Of a DNA stretch of 64,000 nucleotides, positions 11,749 through 23,700 are shown piece by piece (the stretch's first letter is position 1; every line of letters starts with the position of its first letter). The position numbers were made by a program, and so were the translations under genes. The notes below the pieces were generated by a model, which was not told the DNA's origin, did not search any database, and saw nothing but the letters and a program-made list of their open reading frames with translations. This stretch comes from Lycorma delicatula (taxonomy: Eukaryota; Arthropoda; Insecta; Hemiptera; Fulgoridae), in contig NC_134458.1 in NCBI RefSeq assembly GCF_047948215.1, positions 85,515,260 through 85,579,259 of the forward strand. Reading direction: 5' to 3'.

Positions 11749-13849
11749 CTGTCACTAGGTAAATGAAATTAAAAATGGTAGATGGTGCATACTTTTTTGC
11801 ATCATAATAATGAGTCTAAACTAGAAGAAACTGATAATAGAAAGAAAGTAATTTTTAATTAAAGTGTAACTATTTTTTAATCATAAATATGATTAATTAC
11901 AGTTTTGTGCTTACAGAACTGGCTGCTCGATGGGAGTTTTTAATCATAATTATTGATACTAATCATAACTGATACTAGGTTAAAATTCAAAATATGGATT
12001 CATCTAGGCAGTGAACTGATCAATTATTCTGAAATAAAAGTTTATATAATTCAGTAGACTGTCAAGATCTAGTAGCTAAATTTAACCTCAATGTTCCTAA
12101 TAAAATAAATATACTTATCCTCTTACTTTAAAACTGTTATAAATACTAGATTTGAAAATTATTCATATCAAAGTAATTTTGATTTGACTAACATCTTAAT
12201 GATAATTAAAATATTTTACCTATTTTATGATTATTTTACAATGTTAAGATATGAGCAAGCAATTCGTATTCTTTAATTTAATTAAATATAATAGTTAGAA
12301 TGAAACATTTTTTCTATTAAAAATTTTTTTTCTAGAGTAGTATTTATTTTTTTATTTTTATTTTATTTATGGAACTTCAGTATGTTTTAACTGGCAAAAT
12401 AAAATAAATTGTAGGTCATTTAATGAATCAATAAGTGCAATAACAAATAAGAAAATGTTGTTTGACTTAAAATAAATTTAAGTCTCTGTAACTTCTTGGT
12501 CGTAGGAAAAAGCAGAAGAAAAAAGACTACATGTATAGATTAATGTATAAAACAACTTAAATCTTTTTTTGATTGGTATTTACTATGCTCATTTTTAGTT
12601 AAAGAACCCCACTACATGAATGTTTTATTTCTCTTCATTAATAGTAGAAGTAACTTACCTTACCCTTTACCCTTTGGTAGAGTAATGGACTAAATTATCG
12701 TAATTTATTGTCATAAAATGAGATATTTTTCTGCTAATAAAATATTTTGATTAATTTTAACATCTACTAGTAATAATTAATTTTTTAATTAAGCAAGAGG
12801 ACTAGAAGAATACTGAATATAAATGAAATCAAATAGAATTAATCTAAAGATTCAGTACGACATTATTACATATTATTATCCATCAGTAAATGTTTATATA
12901 TGTTAACAAGAAAAACACGATTAAAATTTTTAATGTATTATCTGATTAACTTTTATTAATATCTACCAGAAGCCATTTAATATTAAAACAAAAACATCAC
13001 GATATTCTCATATTTAACTGAATACTACAGCAACAAAAAGTAGAGAACAATTTAAATGATAAATATATTGCTGTACAATAACAGTTATGTTTGTCCCATG
13101 TTACATTCATCTTATCATAATGAAAGAATATGCATAAACAGCCACAAAGAAAATAATAAAATTATTTGTCTTTTCCTGCATTACAAACATTAATTGATAA
13201 CTTGATGATTGACTAATAGAAAAAAAAGGAAACAATAATTTGAAAGCTCGAGTAATTGAAGCAGTTATCAATAATTAAAATAATATCAGTAGGGCTGTCA
13301 CGGCAAATAATGTCATGACCTGGTAAAACAAGTCCATATAATAATAAGATTAAGATTATAAATAGTCTTAAAAAACATATATATAATAATTCCCCACTAG
13401 TCAAGATACTGCTTTTACTACTATGTAAGAGCAATCTATTTTTATTACATAAATAGTTTATTTGCGGGTACAATCTCTACTACTTTAATTCAAGTAAAAC
13501 AGAATATAAATACTTTACATCTTAATTGAATGTAATTATAAGGAATGTTTTTCTTGCCTAATTTTCTTGAAACTGAAATTAACCATGCTATGTTGAATTT
13601 ACACGAGTCCAACTCTCATAATAAAAATGTTAAATTCAAAACTATATTTAACTAGGAAAAGGGTCAAATTACTAAGTAATTTTAACCAGTCATTATCTCA
13701 ATTTATCATAATAAAAAATAGCAGAGCTTTTCAAAACCACAGGCAAGTTAAATTATACTGTAAATTGCATTCCCCAAACTTTTGTCCATACAGTACAGAA
13801 TTCTACGAAAAAATATGAGGATCTTGAAATAAGTTACAATACCACAGTG
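11749..13849. other. Intron-like AT-rich DNA
   Basis: No coding or repeat structure recognised. The open frames at 13,213-13,473 (minus) and 13,627-13,818 (plus) lack splice sites or domain character. Confidence 0.45.
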
Positions 13850-14130
13850 GTTAGAGTTATAACAGGGGGTATCCACACTAAAAAAGTCTTCAATGTTTGG
13901 AATAATGTAATTACTTTCAGATTTAGTGCTGGCAAGAAATTCTTATCACAGACAAGTTGATAAAATATCCCGATCAGAGGCAGTCACATCATGAGAAGAC
14001 TGTTACTCTTTCCTTGGTTTCCCTTTATCCCACCTTCCTTGGAAGGTATTAAGAGAACCATGTAAGCTGCTGCAAAGGCTCTATCTGTGGTATCAAGCTA
14101 GTACTTCTAGTAGTTGGTGAGGTGGCTCTA
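13850..14130 (-). other. Less AT-rich patch with a short protein-like reading, unassigned
   Basis: On the minus strand, from about 14,097 to 13,990, one frame reads DTTDRAFAAAYMVLLIPSKE followed by GGIKGNQGK before a stop. The base composition is more balanced than the flanks. A CCACAG resembling an acceptor precedes it, but no fitting donor is visible and the frame upstream is stopped. It may be a decayed transposon fragment or an unrecognised exon. I cannot assign it. Confidence 0.25.
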
Positions 14131-14904
14131 TTCTACATAAGAGTTATAATCATATGATTTCAAATAATACACTTAATTACAGTATTAAAATTTTTGACTG
14201 AAAGTATGGAATTTAATTTTACTTTTAAAATAGATAAGTAGAATCAAACTAACTGTTACGGATTGCATTATATGTTCAGGTTGAAAAAATATAAAATTAC
14301 CTTTGTTAAGTCTAGAAAAAAACTCTTTATAGTTATATAAATAAAAATATATAATTATATATAAAGCTATCATATGACTAATGCTTAAACAAAAATTTAC
14401 GCCTTTATTACAGTTACATAAAATACCTAACACACACTGGAAGTCATCCGCTGACTGTTCTAGTTTTTAAACTATCAATTTTCTTAGTCAGATTAGTTTA
14501 TAAGCGTCTTATAATTGTTATAAGAATGTTACTTAATTTTTATTATAAACAGCCAATCTACACTTATTTTTCTTATTTTATGAATGTACATACTTCAGAG
14601 GCCTCACTCAGTTGCCTAGTGCACCAACCACTTGCTTTGCTTTTAAAAGAACATTAATTATAATAATTTAAAGTAATTATAGCTTAATTAAGAGAATTTC
14701 TTTCCTAGCAAGATTTTTTTGTGGTTTTCAATTATGATTCACTCAGATTCATTCCATCGTTCACTTATACTATTCCCAACTAACAAGAAAAGAAAATATT
14801 ATAGAAACATGTCTGTTTACATATACAGAAAAATAAAGGAACAATTTCATCGGTTTCACAGCAAGTAATCAAATTACAGCTTGTAAATTTCATTTTTTTT
14901 TTGT
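14131..14904. other. AT-rich DNA, nothing recognised
   Basis: No exon, repeat or transposon signature seen. A small GC-richer segment around 14,600-14,640 has no readable content. Confidence 0.4.
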
Positions 14905-15115
14905 TTCAGTTTAAAACCTATGATTCAAAAAATGGTCATATCAATAATTTGAATTCATAACAGCAAGCATCTGAAGGAGAAAAAGTGTTGAAATCAGCTT
15001 TAAGATTCAATGAAACTGGAGAAAATATTAGGAAATCAGTTGGAGATTTTGCAAGTATTCCAATCATAGGAACATTGTATAGAAAAAAGTTAGTGAACAG
15101 GAAATGAAGACCTAA
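14905..15115 (+). pseudogene. Possible helix-turn-helix end of a Tigger/pogo-like transposase
   Basis: One + frame reads ALRFNETGENIRKSVGDF and then ASIPIIGTLYRKK. This matches the rhythm of the psq/HTH segment of Tigger-type transposases, in which an Ala-rich helix is followed by a proline and TLxRRxK. Stops lie on both sides. It is on the same strand as the DDE-like fragment 4 kb further on, but too far away to be one simple copy even allowing for the LINE between them. Assignment is by motif rhythm only. Confidence 0.3.
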
Positions 15116-16389
15116 AGGAAATGCAATTTTTTTTTGTAGATAACTAACAAATCAAGAAATAATCAAATGAAATTTTAATTTGTTTCCAGTTGAGAGTAAT
15201 TTATTAAAATAAATTTTGTTACAATAGGAATTAGTATAAACCAAGTTACTAAAAGCCTTTAGCAATGTAATCCACTGAAACGTACGTTAGCAACCCAAGA
15301 GGCGATTAAATAAAAAGGGTAATTTCTTTCTTCTTTTTCAAATTATTTTTATAATATAATGTAATAATAATATAATATTTTTATAATATTTTCCCAGCAA
15401 TCTGACATGTTAAGTTTCAAATGATAAGTTAAAAACTAATATTGGTCTATTTTTTCATAATTTTTATCCCTATGAAATGGTTTACTATTTTAAGTATAAA
15501 TAAAAAATCAATAAATATATATAATATAAAAATAATTAGCATAAAATATTTACTTATAGCTATTGTTTTCACTAAGCAAGTTTTAATCCATTCATTAAAA
15601 CCTCAGTGTTCACTTAAATCATACAAATCATTTTACAGTGGCTGAAGTACCCACTCTTTAGACCAATTTGAAAAAAATTATAACAGAAAAAAAAAAGATA
15701 AATCTTTTGTGTTTCTTTCAAGTTCAATAAAACATTCTGTATCAACAATGTACAATTCGTACAATAGTCAATCTAAAATTAACTTGTAAAAAAATGGCAT
15801 TAATGCTAAGATTTTATCCTTCATGCAAGTGTTTTGTTGAATATCGAACACTTTCTGAACACAGGTATGTTGGACATATCTGCATAGCATAGTGATGTTT
15901 TACATCACTGTGATCATATGATAAAAAAAACTTATATATTTAAAATTAATGAAAGAAGTTACAAGTCAGTACATTTTAAAAATTTCCCAATTCATTGATA
16001 CCCCTTAATTTCATGAATGTCTTCCTGTTTGGTAATACTAATATAAATTAATTCTTTTCTGAATTATCAGGAATTTAAATGTTACTTACAAACTTCTAAA
16101 AATCAAATTAAAGAAATCCTTCTTTCTCAACATGAAACTCACAACCACAGCTGCTTTTTAAAAAACTGTTTTGGGATTATTTTGTTTACAAAAGGCTGGA
16201 AACATAGTAAAAACTCGTTTTCGGTCAAAGTTCCACCAATCCTAAGACAGGTTATCATCAACTGAATGGTCTAAATACATTGCAACATGACAATTTTAAA
16301 CAGTTAAATTAACTTTATACGTTAAAATTTAATGTCATTTATGTGTATTTTACTAATTTAAAATTAAAAGTTTTAAATCACCAAATTTA
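15116..16389. other. AT-rich DNA, nothing recognised
   Basis: No exon or transposon signature that I can support. The + open frame at 15,442-15,645 is low-complexity Ile/Lys-rich and looks like chance. Confidence 0.4.
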
Positions 16390-17935
16390 AAATTTGATAG
16401 GTGGATGGAATATAATGAATTAGAAACTGATGTTATAGAGGAACAAGAGGAAGTTGAAGAGGATAAAAATGGAGATACATTACTGAGATCTGAACTTAAT
16501 AAGCATTAAAGAATTTGGATGGGAGAAAGACTCCTGGGATGGACGGGATACCTGTAGAATTAATGTGCAGTGCAAGTGAGGAAGTAATAGTATACAAACT
16601 GGTGTGTAATATTTACAAAAGAAAAAAGGGGAAGTTCCATCAGACTGCAAAAAAGTGTTATTGTCATGATACCAAAGAATGCAAAAACAAATAAATGTGA
16701 AGAATACAGAACAATTAGCTTAACTAGAATTCTGTACAGAAGAATTGGGAGGAGAGTGGAAGAAGTGTTAGGAGAAGACCAATTTGATTTCAGGAAAAGT
16801 ATAGGGACAAGGAAAGCAATTTTAGCGCTCAGTTTAATAGTACAAGGAAGATTAAAGACAAACAAACCAACATACATGGCATTTATAGACTTAGAAAAGG
16901 CATTTAATAACAAAGACTGGAATGAAATGTTCAGCATTTTAAAAAAATTAGGTTTCAAGTACAGAGATAAAAGGACAACTGCTAACATTTACAACAACCA
17001 AACTGCAGCAGTAATACTCTTCAGAGCATAAGAAAGAAGCAGTAATAAAAAAGGAAGTCAAGTTGTTCCCTACCCCCATTACTTTTTTAATTTTTACATA
17101 GAACTAGCAGTTAATAATGTAAAACAAAGTTTATACAGTAACACTGCAAGGTGAAAAGATGCTATGATTTGCTGATGATATAGAAATACTAGCAGATATA
17201 AAAAATATTTAGAACAATGAACGGCATGGATGAAGTCCTACACAAGAACTACCACATGAAAATAAATAAGAACACAACAAAAGTAAAATGTAGTAGAAAT
17301 AATGTAGTTGGACCACTGAATATAAAAATAGGATGAGTAAAAACTATGGAGGTAGAAGAATTTTGTTATTTGGAAGTAGAATTACCAAAGATGGATGAAG
17401 CAGGAGCAATATAAAATGCTGAATAGCACAATTGAAACAAGCTTTCAGTCAGAAATATAATTTGCTTACATCAAAAATTAATTTAAAAATAAGGAAAGGA
17501 TTTTTGAAAGTATATATTTAGAGCGTAGCTTTATATGGAAGTGAAACTTGAATGATCGGAGTACCTGAGAAGAAAAGATTAGAAGGTTTTGAAATGTAGT
17601 GCTATAGAGAATGTTAAAAATCAGATGAGGGGATAAAGTGACAAATACAGAGGTGTCGTGGCAAATCAATTAAGAAAGAAGCATTTGGAAAAATATAGCT
17701 AAAAGAAGAGACACTTATAGGCCACATCTTAAGGCATCCTAGAATAGTCAGTTTAATATTGGAGGGACAGGTAGGTGGGAAAAATTATGTGAGCAGGCAA
17801 AGTTTGGAATATGTAAAACAAATTGTTAAGGATGTAAGATGTACGGGGTATACCGAAATGAAATGACTGGCTCTAGATAGAATATATTGGAGAGCTGCAT
17901 CAAACCAGTCAAATGACTGAAGACAAAAAAATAAT
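16390..17935 (+). mobile_element. 5'-truncated LINE: reverse transcriptase and 3' end
   Basis: The reading starts inside the region before the RT, with KTPGMDGIPVELM near 16,530 (the P-G-x-DGIP box). It continues in the 121-codon open frame from 16,666: MIPKNAKTNKCEEYRTISLT, then EDQFDF, then AFIDLEKAF with the first catalytic Asp. Near 17,168 the frame-shifted FADDI gives the catalytic FADD box. A C-terminal reading follows with LxGHxLRHPR and ALDRxYWRA. The 3' end has the phrase CAAATGACTGAAGAC and an A-run, typical of this insect family. Frameshifts and stops make it inactive. The endonuclease is missing, so the copy is truncated at its 5' end. I saw no convincing target duplication. The clade is left open. 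Confidence 0.85.
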
Positions 17936-18985
17936 TTAAAGTTCAAAATGATGCAGCAATAATGCTGCTTTTGTAAACCCTCTCATTTAAGTGATATAAT
18001 CATCCATTTTCACTGAGGTGACTTTTATTTGATGACAAATTTTACAAATATTTTAAAATATTAAGCCAAAGGTCTCAATCAGTGGCACAAATTCTAACCC
18101 AAATAGCCTTGGAGTGCGAAAATAGTGAGGATCTTTTATACTCTTTCACGCTAAAACTGATGAGAAAATTCACACAAACCCATTCAGGGTATGATTTAGT
18201 ATGATTTACCTGTGGGACACAGTCCCCACAGACCTTTTAACTGCTTAATACCTTTACCACCAGACTTCCCCAGCCACTGAAAATTTAAATGTTAAGCTTT
18301 AAAAGCTCTAAAATATTTTTCTCAAAAAAAAATATATATACATATAGAACAGGATCATTTACTCCAGAGTGAAAAAAAAGAAGACAATACAAACGTGATC
18401 ATAATATGCAATTTCGTCACAACCACCACGGGAAGGGGATCACAGCCTCTATAAAATTTATGTAACGAGATCTAATTTTGCAAAACTCTTATCATTAAAA
18501 AATTTTTCAACAGGACACTTAGTTATATAATTTTAAATACATTAGCCTAAATAGTATTAGTTCAAAGTTTTAAAGAATTACTCTTCAGTTTAGAAATCTC
18601 GGTTGACATGCAGGGTGAGGATGGATTGTCAGACTGGCAACTGGTTTCTTGTTACCAATGAAGTCCTGCTGCAATATACTATCTCCTCTACTGCACTACT
18701 TGCAGTGCCGAAACTACTTCGCACACCACAAAACGAACTACTATGCATCAATATGTTTTACTCTTTCTGAACTTTGATAAGTATAAATTCTTATATTTCT
18801 TTATTTTAGAAATATATGAAAATAATGTGGAAATAGTTTTTTTTTTTTTGGTAACAGATATATAACCTATGAACAACAATGAGATTGATTTGTTTTGGAA
18901 AACAATGCCAATATATATTTAGGCAAACAAAAAAGGAAATGCATATCCCAATACATATCACTTTTAAATAATCAGAACTATAGAA
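17936..18985. other. Unassigned DNA with less AT-rich patches
   Basis: Patches at 18,060-18,300, 18,380-18,450 and 18,600-18,750 are more balanced in composition than the rest, but no frame or terminal repeat explains them. They may be the decayed upstream part of the transposase remnant that follows, or an unrecognised repeat. Confidence 0.3.
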
Positions 18986-18989
18986 AATT

Positions 18990-19320
18990 TATATATACTG
19001 ATTAACCTTCCTGTAATTTACAAATTCACAGTAACGTGTGGTTTAACTGTCAAAATCTGTTGTGAATGATTCCATAACAACTTTATTCCATTTGTTACCC
19101 ACATTTCAGAAAATAAAAGAACTCTTCAAAGAAACAAACTGAAGCTTTGATTTCTTGGATAATGCTCCAGTTCATCTCCTAGAAAATATTTTAAAGAGTA
19201 GTAATGAGAAATAACATTTTTTTATTATAAGTCTTTACACATCACTAATGCAATTCACGAATCAAGGAGCCACTTGGTCGCAAAAACAGTGTTGCATAAA
19301 CCAACAACTATAAGAATGTT
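18990..19320 (+). pseudogene. Tigger/pogo-like transposase remnant (DDE_1)
   Basis: Two + frames joined by a frameshift follow the order of the DDE_1 superfamily. FHNNFIPFVTHISENKR comes first (compare WFxxxFxPxVxxYL). Then FLDNAPVHLLENI carries the second catalytic Asp (LLLDNAPxH box). Then comes MQFTNQGAT (compare SLIQPMDQGV). The piece covers only the middle of a transposase and has stops. Neither end of the element was found. Confidence 0.6.
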
Positions 19321-20645
19321 AGTTTTTTTTTTTTTTTAAATAAGGCAGACTTCAGTGAAAGGGATGGTGAACAGACATTAACTTGAAAAATAACAACATA
19401 AAAAATGTATTATACAAATGGGCTGTAATTCAGAGAGATAAAAGCAATGACTTTTAATATCAATATCTGAAGCAATATGTATTTTTTTTATTTTTACTTA
19501 TCAATCTATACCATTATTTAAGGTATGAAAGGTATCAAAGTTTTTCTTCTATGTTGGCATTTACGACAAATATATATCAATAAACAAACTATAAAGAAAA
19601 GCAGCTGAAAAAATAATTCAAAAGCCACATTTTAATATAAAGTAATAACACTACCACATCAGTATATTTTGATATTAAAGCATAATGACTAATTACTTTA
19701 ATAACATTCTATGTAAATAAACAGACAAACCAATATTGAGTCAGAGCTAAAGCCTGTGACAATGAACAAGACGTTAAATTTTCAGTTGGTAAAAAACTAT
19801 GACACCAAATTACATTAATGCGTGACAATATTTTTTTGACTACTGGTCATAAATTTAAAGATTATCTGACCATAATTTCAGTTAACGTGGTATATTCATG
19901 AAATCACAATAAACTCAACCATCGGCATATTAAACTTTTGGAAAAGCGTGTATTTTCATGTATTACACAAACCCAGCAGTAAGCTGCTTAATACGTACGT
20001 TATAGCACAAAAAACCCATTGTAAAAATACACAAGTTATATTTGAAAATGTACTCATATCTCCAATATAATCAACACATCTTTAGTTAAGTCTGGTATGG
20101 GATCTTTTCCCTGAAAATGGCAATTTTCAGAGGTGAATGGAGCTTTTATGCCAGGTAATGTACAAAAATTACGGTTTTGGAACCTAATATACACACTTCT
20201 CCAATAAACCTTTTTCCCTTTTGTTTAAACTACACAAACAATTGGCAACACTGAAAAAACCCTTTAAATCTCAACAGAGCTTGTACCTTTCTCTACAATC
20301 AAAAAATTTGTGCACACAAAACAAACATCTGGTGTGCATTAAATTAACACACATACATATTATTAATCACATAAATAAGTAAAATAAATAGGAATATATA
20401 TATATAAATTTTTTTTTGAGTAATCTGACTTGTAGCAGCACCTGAGAAATTCATGCAAAGTTGTTAATTGACAATCAGATATAACATAATAATGATAATA
20501 ACATCAATAATAATACTAAAAATAACAGTATCCTAATAACAGTTTTATAACTGAATATAGAAATGTAGTCATAAAAATTATATATCAGATTAATGCATAT
20601 ACTCATATGACATAGTTATTTGCTTATGTATAAAAATACTTATAC
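19321..20645. other. Intron-like AT-rich DNA
   Basis: No exon or transposon recognised. A short 23-bp hairpin-capable sequence (CTGAAAATGGCAATTTTCAG) lies near 20,112. Confidence 0.4.
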
Positions 20646-20701
20646 CTCCACTCCACACTGTTCATGTTGATCAATAAGGCCATGACTACAATCACAATTC
20701 A
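20646..20701 (-). CDS. Candidate small internal exon, Cys-rich, minus-strand gene
   Basis: On the minus strand GTTATTAG at 20,702 serves as acceptor and GAG|GTATAAGT as donor. The 56 nt between, entered in phase 1, read NCDCSHGLIDQHEQCGVE with the first codon split, and leave in phase 0. That is the conversion needed between the 48,197-48,268 exon (ends in phase 1) and the terminal exon (starts in phase 0). Three Cys in 18 residues and balanced composition in AT-rich DNA look coding. The acceptor has a weak pyrimidine tract, so the call depends largely on phase fit and appearance. Confidence 0.45.
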
Positions 20702-23700
20702 CTAATAACACATATTTTTATAAAATCCATAATTATTATTACACTACCAGTTTAATACCAATAATAAATATATAAAGTATGAATCCTATAAATCACACCT
20801 TTTATCCCAATATGGAAATAATCATCAATACAACAGTTTATTTATAAACACATGTAAAGTTTTGTGATAAGGTTAAAAACATAAAAGGGAAAACATTTTT
20901 AAAAATACACCATTTCGGCTAAAAGTAAAGGAAAATTAAATAAATATGGTATAAAAAAACTCCTATAAACCCTATCAATAAGTATTTATAAAAAAAAAAA
21001 TCATTTTTATTTCAGGTAACATTCTGTACTAAACATAAAGTCTCTAGGTTTACTGCTCTAGAGAATCCCTGGCAAATATATATAAAATCTGCTTATAAAA
21101 TTCATAACATGCAAGATGCTAGTGATACCAGGTGCTGGCATCATATTTAAATCAAACTTAGCTTAGGTGGTCATGGCTGCTTATATCTATCACATTTTAA
21201 GAAAGACATTATATCTAAAATTAATTGGTTTAGTTTTTACATGTTTATTTTTTAATGTTTTTAGGATGGCTTACACCAACTGCTGAAAAATCACCAATGG
21301 TGACTACTTTAAACTACATCCTTTTTTTTAATGTTTTCCATTTTATAATCATTCTTCATAGAAACAAAAGGTAAGTTTTGCTCATATTGATCACTCTTAA
21401 AAATAATTTACAGATTCCGTAACGATAGTCAAGGCACAACACTACATTAATTGGATTATTAGTGTTCTATGTACTAATGAGTAAATAACGAGACTTTTTT
21501 TTTTTTGTTAAAGGCTGATTTTGTTCAGAAGAGATCAGAAATGTTTTCAAATTGATAAAATATTTTGAGAATGAACTACGAAAACTATTATATTAAGCTG
21601 CTGCCAGTGGCAAGCTACAACTTCCATGAGATTAGTGTTCCAGTTTTACACTATGGTTTCAAATAAGACTCAAATTGTATTTAATGTTTTCAGCATGGTA
21701 TGTAACGTACTCCTGCTCTTCCACCTCCCTTTTACCAATTTTCTAAATAACGCAGTCATATAGTAGAATAACCTCCTTCCTTGAACAAAATTTTAAGTAA
21801 ATTTCTACTTCATATTTAATAACTAAAAAAATGTTAAATATTTATCCCAGTCTAAGAAAAAATAAAATATTTTACTTATGAAGTGAAAAACAATGTTTTG
21901 ATATTCCTTAGTTTAAACCATATTTTAAATATTGATTGACCTGATATACAGTTATAAAAATAAACTAAGGTTATAAAAATCAGCTGGAAAGGCAATCCAT
22001 ACTCTTTTCTACCAATAATATTTAAGAATAAATTGAAGACATTTAAATATCTAAAGCTCATTAACATAATAAAAATCTAGTTAAAATGTTTTTTATTTAT
22101 TTATCCTATTGTTTTTTAACCCTTAAATCTTAATATAAGTCAATTGATATGGTGAGATGTCATCCAAAGCAATTTATTTCAAAAGAAAATTGCTTTCACT
22201 ACAAATAAATATTTCTTTAAACACATTATATAAACCTCCTTTCTCATCAAATAATATAAAACTGTGAAACAGAAAAACAAACCAAAACAAAGAATATTTC
22301 ATTTACAATTTAATTAAAGCAGTCTGATGGTTTTTGATATTTCATGGATATCAGATAAATAAAAGGAAAAGGTAAATGAATATAGAAATTGCCATATGTA
22401 TTTTAAATGTATGACCTGGATGTATAATTGAAATATAAAATTTAACATATTGTAAAATAAAAATTAGAATAAACTGGTAAAGGATATTTTGATACAGATT
22501 TTTTTTACCCAGTTTTGATATAACAAGGAGGGTTTTGATACAACAAGGAGGTTTAAATGCTTAACTACATATGTCACTTACCAGCTAGTGAAAACATTAA
22601 TGTTTTAAAAAAAAAAAAATTATATGTATATTAAGAAAAATTAATTCAAGCAAGATAAAGGGAACACTGAAAACAAAATAAAAATTATGTAAGTATATAT
22701 TATATAGAGTGGTATTTGCATATCAGAATTAGGAATTAAGGATTACATAAAAAAAAAAAAAACAGTTTTGTCACAATCTTTTAACTTTTTTGAATGTTGA
22801 TAGAACTTTTTAAAATTAAATTTTAAAACTAAATGTGAATTCTCATTTGCTCCTGCACAACACAATAGGTTTATTTTATTTCAGTGTAAGATATAATATC
22901 ATGAGAATTAGAATTTTCTAAATTATTCATAACACTTCCTGTACAATTTCTCTTAATGAGTTGCATAAGACAAGCTCAAAAAACAAAGAAAACTGCAAAA
23001 ATGTATTGCAAAATGTTTACAATAGAAACAAATTACATTTAATTGTAAGTGCAATTTGTTTAAAAAACTGGAATAAAAATAAAAAATTTCCATAAAAGAA
23101 ATAGAAAATAATTTAAATAAAAAAACTAAGACAAATTAAAGATAAATGAAGGAAGGAGCATAGGTAAGTTTTGAAATGAAGAAAAAGAGCAATGAACAAA
23201 TATGAGTTAAAATATTTTGACTTTACCAATCATAGAGAAGAGTCCAAAAAAAAGTCATCAGAATTCTATAAATCAGCCATTGCAAAGTACAGTTTTAAAA
23301 GTTGATCAGGTTTTTTATTGATTTTATATTAAAAAACTCTGCTGTCAACAGCAAAAGTAATAGTGATGTCACATCATGAGGCAAGTGCCATCACATTATA
23401 ATATACTATCTTTGAGAAGAGTAAACATATTTGTACATAAAAATTGCAGTGTTCAACAGATCTTATATTAAATGTATGTAACATTCTATTATGCTTTACA
23501 TTAATCTAAATTAAAAAATACAGCTGTTGAACTACATCAGAACAATTACAAGTTACTTTCCTTTTATTGTAAAGGATCAGTTTTCTTTTTCAGTATACTA
23601 TAAACTGTACTAGAGTTGTAATTAAAACAATCCATATGTTTTATAAGAAAAACTGATGTGGACAAAGCATGAAGAGTATTATGCTTTAGAAATAAATACA

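Noticed and set aside
16390..17935. Target-site duplication AATTTAAA for the LINE at 16.4 kb
   Set aside because: An 8-bp A/T word is expected by chance here and its position relative to the 5' break is unclear.
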